Assembly (NCBI GenBank): GCA_020438215.1
Contig: JAGQUX010000001.1
Location: 1 to 64,000, forward strand
Origin: Armatimonadota bacterium
GTDB taxonomy: Bacteria; Armatimonadota; Fimbriimonadia; Fimbriimonadales; Fimbriimonadaceae
Direction of reading: 5' to 3'
DNA length: 64,000 bases
Below, in pieces: positions 60,823-64,000 of the stretch. Position numbers and translations under genes: made by a program. Position 1 is the stretch's first letter. Every line of letters starts with the position of its first letter. The notes beneath the pieces were generated by a model. It saw only the letters and a program-made list of their open reading frames with translations. It made no database searches and was not told the origin of the DNA.

Positions 60823-61541
60823 GGAGTCACCTGCCAAGGGATCAACTCTCCTGACCAGTGCCCGTCTTCCCACACATATCGCCCGATAAATCGCCCATGC
60901 GATCCACCTTGGCAGATGGGGGTGCCATTGATGACCTCCGGCTGATCGAGAACAGTATGCGAATGCCCTCCTAATATCACATCAAAGTCCTCGGTGGATT
61001 CCGCCAGCTTCCGATCTTGCGTGATTCCGATGTGGGTCATCGCGATGAGGAGATCAACCTCCGGGCGGAAATGCTTGCCGAGTTCGATTGCTTTAGGGAT
61101 CGGTTGCTCCCAGATGTACTGGCTGGCATGGCGACTCGCCATTCGCTCCGTCACCATCGGCACCATCACGCCGACAACTCCGATTTTGACGCCACTGATC
61201 TCTGCCTTCCAAACCTGCGGAAATGGATTGGCGACGTCCCCTTTTCCGTGCCAATTCGCACAAATCACCGGATGGCTTACCCCCTCGAACTTTTTCTTCA
61301 TCACCGCTTCCATCACATGTGACTCACGGTTGCCGGGAATGGAAAGATCGCAACCCGCATCGGCGAGAAGGGGCCAAACCGGCTCCGGTTTGAGGGGAAT
61401 TCCTAAGTTGCCCGTCTGGATGCAGTCGCCCGAATCAAAGTACAGATCAGCCTCAGCTCGCAAGGATTTGAGGAACGGTAAGCGATGGGAATCCAGCTTG
61501 CCATGCAGGTCGTTTGTGTGGAGGATGACCAAGCGCGGCAC
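60819..61541 (-). CDS. Calcineurin-like metallophosphatase (5'-nucleotidase family)
   Basis: 240 residues from GTG 61541. Metal-site blocks of the 5'-nucleotidase/UshA N-domain: LVILHTNDLHGKLDS, DLYFDSGDCIQTGN, LSIPGNRESHVMEAV (GNHE to GNRE: one His lost), LLIAMTHIGITQDRKL and VILGGHSHTVLDQP. It has no signal peptide and no C-terminal substrate-binding domain, so it is a short form. It leads directly into ccmA by a four-base overlap. Substrate unknown. Confidence 0.83.
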   Translation of the reverse strand: MPRLVILHTNDLHGKLDSHRLPFLKSLRAEADLYFDSGDCIQTGNLGIPLKPEPVWPLLADAGCDLSIPGNRESHVMEAVMKKKFEGVSHPVICANWHGKGDVANPFPQVWKAEISGVKIGVVGVMVPMVTERMASRHASQYIWEQPIPKAIELGKHFRPEVDLLIAMTHIGITQDRKLAESTEDFDVILGGHSHTVLDQPEVINGTPICQGGSHGRFIGRYVWEDGHWSGELIPWQVTP

Positions 61542-61563
61542 GGCTTTCGTGAAGCGGTGAGAG

Positions 61564-61806
61564 TTACACCGTGGTTTGGTTCAGGATGATGTTGGCAACC
61601 AACAGGATCGCCATCAGGCTGAGACCGAGGATGAGAATGAACTGACTGATCTTGTCGTCGAAGCTCGCCTTCCCTTTGAATGTGGTGCGAACGCTACCGC
61701 CGCCACCACTCATGGCATCACCTTTACCGGTGACCATGACAATACCGATCAAAACAACGGCTACCAAGCCGCCGAGGATCAAAAGGACATTAAAAAGGGA
61801 ATCCAC
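61564..61806 (-). CDS. secG: Protein translocase subunit SecG
   Basis: 80 residues, two helices (about 7-26, VLLILGGLVAVVLIGIVMVT, and 57-76, LILGLSLMAILLVANIILNQ) with a Gly-rich loop GKGDAMSGGGGSVRTTFKGK, matching SecG. GTG start at 61806 with GAGGT six bases upstream. It stabilises SecYEG. It is found between the CBS/DUF1385 gene (21 bases) and the phosphatase gene (22 bases). Confidence 0.9.
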   Translation of the reverse strand: MDSLFNVLLILGGLVAVVLIGIVMVTGKGDAMSGGGGSVRTTFKGKASFDDKISQFILILGLSLMAILLVANIILNQTTV

Positions 61807-61827
61807 AGTTAGACCTCAGTTCAAATT

Positions 61828-62982
61828 TCAGGGAGAGAATACCTGCCAATCAGGAGGGAGCTTGAGTATTTCGGAAATGGCGATCACCGCAATGCCCGCG
61901 ATGGTCGATCCCGCCATCAAATGAAACAGGCCCGTTCGCAAAAGCCTCTGGAGGACATTCGGCTGCAATGCCCCGCCGGTCTGGAAATTGTTGAGTAGTG
62001 CCTTCCCTGCATCAATCCCACTCTTGAGCTGCTTATCGTTCGGCTTACGAGTAGTGAACCAATACTGCACAAACGACCCGAGCGGACGATACGCGACAAG
62101 TGTCACCAGAAAAGCGACAAGAAGGCGAAGCTCTGTATCCGTCGTCCACGCCCAGCTAAACAGACCAAGAAACAGCATTGCCGCCATTGCCAGATTCGTT
62201 CCGCACCGAGGGTGAACGCGAGACATCCGACGCACGGCCTCCGGCTCGAGCGGCTCGCCTTGCTCAATCGCATGAACGACCATGTGCTCGGCGGCGTGGT
62301 ATCCCGCCAGCGGCAAAGACCGTATCCCGAGCAGGAAAAAGACAAACCCCATCCCTTCCACAAAATTTCCCGCCAGTGGGTGACTTTGCCATTCCACGGG
62401 TAAGAGGTGCCCGATCCCGAGTGCCAAATATGCACCTACCGTAAAGATGCCAAACATTGCCATCCCCGTCAGCACGAGCGAGTAAGAGGGGGCTCCCCCA
62501 CTCACCGAGCCATCGGTCAGATAAACACCGATGGGAGTAGCTAGTCCTCCGATTCTCTTCGGCTTCGCCAGATGCCCATCGGGAGAAATCAATCGGCTGG
62601 GCGTAAGAACCCCAATCACTCGATCCTGGGTGTCAACTACAGCAAGGATCTCTGTCTTCGTTTCGGCAAAAATGCGGAGTGCTTCCGCCGCTGGTGTCCT
62701 CGCCGGGAGAGGGGCTGGTTTGTGGATCACTAGCTCACGGATCGGGTGAGTTTCCTCCATCCCGACAGCGAGTGCCCGCGTGACATCCGCCTCCATGATG
62801 AACCCGAAGTAGCCATTGTCATCAATGACTGGCATCCCAGGGAGTCCGCAATCCACCAAGTCCATCGCCGCAACTTTTAGGGAATTCTGGGCATGAAGCG
62901 GCTCTATATGAGCGGCAAGATAACCCACCTGGCGTGCGAGCGGCGGCGGGATCGTCACCGATCCAGGAGGTGGCGTTATCAT
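61828..62982 (-). CDS. CBS-domain plus DUF1385 membrane protein
   Basis: 384 residues. An N-terminal CBS pair (about 30-140: PGMPVIDDNGYFGFIMEADV, TEILAVVDTQDRVIGVLTPS) is fused to a DUF1385 membrane domain: GGLATPIGVY, then helices and the hallmark AAEHMVVHAIEQGEPLEPEA and RRMSRVHPRCGTNLAMA. DUF1385 proteins have unknown function, and stand-alone forms are common in Firmicutes; the CBS fusion suggests nucleotide-controlled activity. TAGATT (62990-62995, minus) ends seven bases before the ATG. It heads the secG-ccm operon. Confidence 0.85.
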   Translation of the reverse strand: MITPPPGSVTIPPPLARQVGYLAAHIEPLHAQNSLKVAAMDLVDCGLPGMPVIDDNGYFGFIMEADVTRALAVGMEETHPIRELVIHKPAPLPARTPAAEALRIFAETKTEILAVVDTQDRVIGVLTPSRLISPDGHLAKPKRIGGLATPIGVYLTDGSVSGGAPSYSLVLTGMAMFGIFTVGAYLALGIGHLLPVEWQSHPLAGNFVEGMGFVFFLLGIRSLPLAGYHAAEHMVVHAIEQGEPLEPEAVRRMSRVHPRCGTNLAMAAMLFLGLFSWAWTTDTELRLLVAFLVTLVAYRPLGSFVQYWFTTRKPNDKQLKSGIDAGKALLNNFQTGGALQPNVLQRLLRTGLFHLMAGSTIAGIAVIAISEILKLPPDWQVFSP

Positions 62983-62992
62983 AAGTTCAAAT

Positions 62993-63448
62993 CTAACCGT
63001 ATGGTTGGCTCTTTTCTGCCCGATCTTTGATCGCAGCGAGGATGCCTTCCATGTTCTTGACGACCAATCCGTAGATCACTTTGCCAACCAGAGGGCCGAG
63101 CCCCGGCACCGAGTATTCATAAACTAATGTCGAATTGAAGCGTGTCCCGCGTTCTTCTTCAACAAACGACCAAGAGCCGCTCATCTCATCGTAATCGCCT
63201 TCGAGCTGAACAAATTCACAGCGGTAGTTGGCATCATCCCAAACATCTTTCTGACGCCAGCGCACTTTCAAGCCAAAAGCCGGCACCTTGCCAATCCAAT
63301 CGCTGGTGATCTCATCGCCGTCTCGCGAGACAATATCCAGAGATTCCACATCTTCCATAAACTCAGGGAAGCTCTCATTGTCCTTGGCAATGGCATACAC
63401 GTGCCCGATTGGCGCGTTGATCAAAATCGTGGATTCGATAGTCGGCAT
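62993..63448 (-). CDS. SRPBCC / polyketide cyclase-like protein
   Basis: 151 residues of START-like fold: TIESTILINAPIGHVYAIAK at the N-terminus, VSRDGDEITSDWIGKVPAFG, KVRWRQKDVWDDANYRCEFV and RGTRFNSTLVYEYSVPGLGP. These proteins bind lipids or other hydrophobic ligands (coenzyme Q-binding, aromatase/cyclase). It is in the same direction as the operon below; the 10-base gap to its start point suggests separate or shared transcription. TAGACT lies 13 bases before the ATG. Confidence 0.88.
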   Translation of the reverse strand: MPTIESTILINAPIGHVYAIAKDNESFPEFMEDVESLDIVSRDGDEITSDWIGKVPAFGLKVRWRQKDVWDDANYRCEFVQLEGDYDEMSGSWSFVEEERGTRFNSTLVYEYSVPGLGPLVGKVIYGLVVKNMEGILAAIKDRAEKSQPYG

Positions 63449-63595
63449 GAGCGAAGTTTTGAGTCTACCAGCGACTTAGAACATTCCCATCGTCCAAGGT
63501 GCGCTCCTTTTCCGGTATCGTAGTGTCCCATCAATCAGTAGGACAGAACGAACCGAACGATTCAATCAAACGTCCGTAGAGTTGGAAGCAACAAA

Positions 63596-64000
63596 GTGAT
63601 TTCTGCAATCCTCGCCCTCTCCCAAGTCACCGCCACACCCATTCATCATCACGATGACTGGCGAAGCGAGTTGCCGCCGCAAGTATTGGACTTGATTGCT
63701 CAGCAAGAACAAACTTCAACCACGGGCGAACCTCCGGCAACCGACAAAGAACAGGAAAAGGCCAAGAAGGATCAAGAGCGTCACAAACGCGATATTGAAA
63801 ACGACATCAAAGAAGGCAAAGAGATCGCCGAGTTGGTGGAAAAGGAGCTCAAGCTCAGCCAGGACAAAGATGCGGAAGCTAAGCTACAGGCAATCGGAGC
63901 CGAGCTTGCTGAAATCGCGAATCAAGCCCCAGTCGATGTCACTTGGGGCGACGGGCGATTCAATCAGTTTCAATACCAGTTCAAGCTTCTGGAAGGCGAT
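63596..64000 (+). CDS. M48-family metalloprotease (partial, N-terminus)
   Basis: The first 135 residues only, open off the right edge. GTG at 63596 has GGAAG eleven bases upstream. A signal peptide (MISAILALSQVTA) precedes a His/Asp-rich start (PIHHHDDW), a charged coil (EKAKKDQERHKRDIENDIKE) and the M48/BepA-type lead-in GKEIAELVEKELKL, LQAIGAELAEIANQAP and NQFQYQFKLLEG, the usual text just before the NAFALPGG segment and HExxH. The catalytic site would lie beyond the window. Confidence 0.78.
   Translation, partial: MISAILALSQVTATPIHHHDDWRSELPPQVLDLIAQQEQTSTTGEPPATDKEQEKAKKDQERHKRDIENDIKEGKEIAELVEKELKLSQDKDAEAKLQAIGAELAEIANQAPVDVTWGDGRFNQFQYQFKLLEGD

Overview
The window looks like chromosomal DNA from an Armatimonadota bacterium, most likely of the Fimbriimonadia type. 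The signs are two class III-type pseudopilins with the phylum's characteristic N-terminus ([18 protein letters not shown] followed by LFPVF), LL-diaminopimelate aminotransferase in place of the succinylase route, a PEP-CTERM secreted hydrolase, ccm cytochrome maturation genes and a full flagellar export core. No rRNA, phage, insertion sequence, CRISPR array or defence island is visible. Both ends cut genes: a copper amine oxidase N-terminal-like stalk protein at the left edge and an M48 metalloprotease at the right edge.

Layout. 1-7.9 kb: secreted and envelope proteins (redoxin and cytochrome c divergent pair, LVIVD beta-propeller, 1085-residue PA14/propeller/DUF1080 protein, pseudopilin). 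8-11.5 kb: sugar ABC importer operon of the Rbs type. 11.5-21.5 kb: TauE half-transporter, YceI, Fe-S RecB-like nuclease, peptidase E, PEP-CTERM SGNH hydrolase, tRNA-Val, second redoxin, rph-rdgB, dapL-folC, thioredoxin-like secreted protein. 21.5-37 kb: murJ operon, lysS, gcvT, mfd, second pseudopilin, DUF1844/GNAT operon, solitary sucC, unknowns. 37-43.6 kb: unknowns, pyroglutamyl peptidase and a three-gene decaprenylphosphoryl-arabinose type module (UbiA, DprE2, DprE1). 43.6-48.7 kb: tRNA-Leu, rpmG-rpmF, ppa, PepSY protein, PepV-type dipeptidase, a probable structured RNA, a Trp-rich small ORF coupled to a LuxR-type regulator, comF. 48.8-56.3 kb: flgB-flgC-fliE-fliF-fliG-fliH-fliI-fliJ, a lytic transglycosylase and a MotE-like protein, tightly packed. 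56.3-64 kb: tRNA-Arg, CorC-type protein, DapA/HOGA-type aldolase, then a leftward seven-gene operon CBS/DUF1385 - secG - metallophosphatase - ccmA - ccmB - ccmC - ccmD, a SRPBCC protein and the M48 protease.

The strongest general observation is regulatory. At more than twenty operon heads a TANNNT -10 hexamer ends only 6-11 bases before the start codon and no Shine-Dalgarno sequence is present, so much of this genome is probably transcribed as leaderless mRNA. The same spacing rule resolves several GTG/TTG starts and points to a possible ATC start for the cytochrome c gene near 857. Other points of interest are a terminated, highly structured non-coding region (about 47073-47346), a small ORF with three tandem Trp codons translationally coupled to a LuxR-type protein, the mycobacterial-style DprE1/DprE2/UbiA module with Ala where mycobacterial DprE1 has the drug-reactive Cys, and several enzyme-like proteins that have lost catalytic residues.
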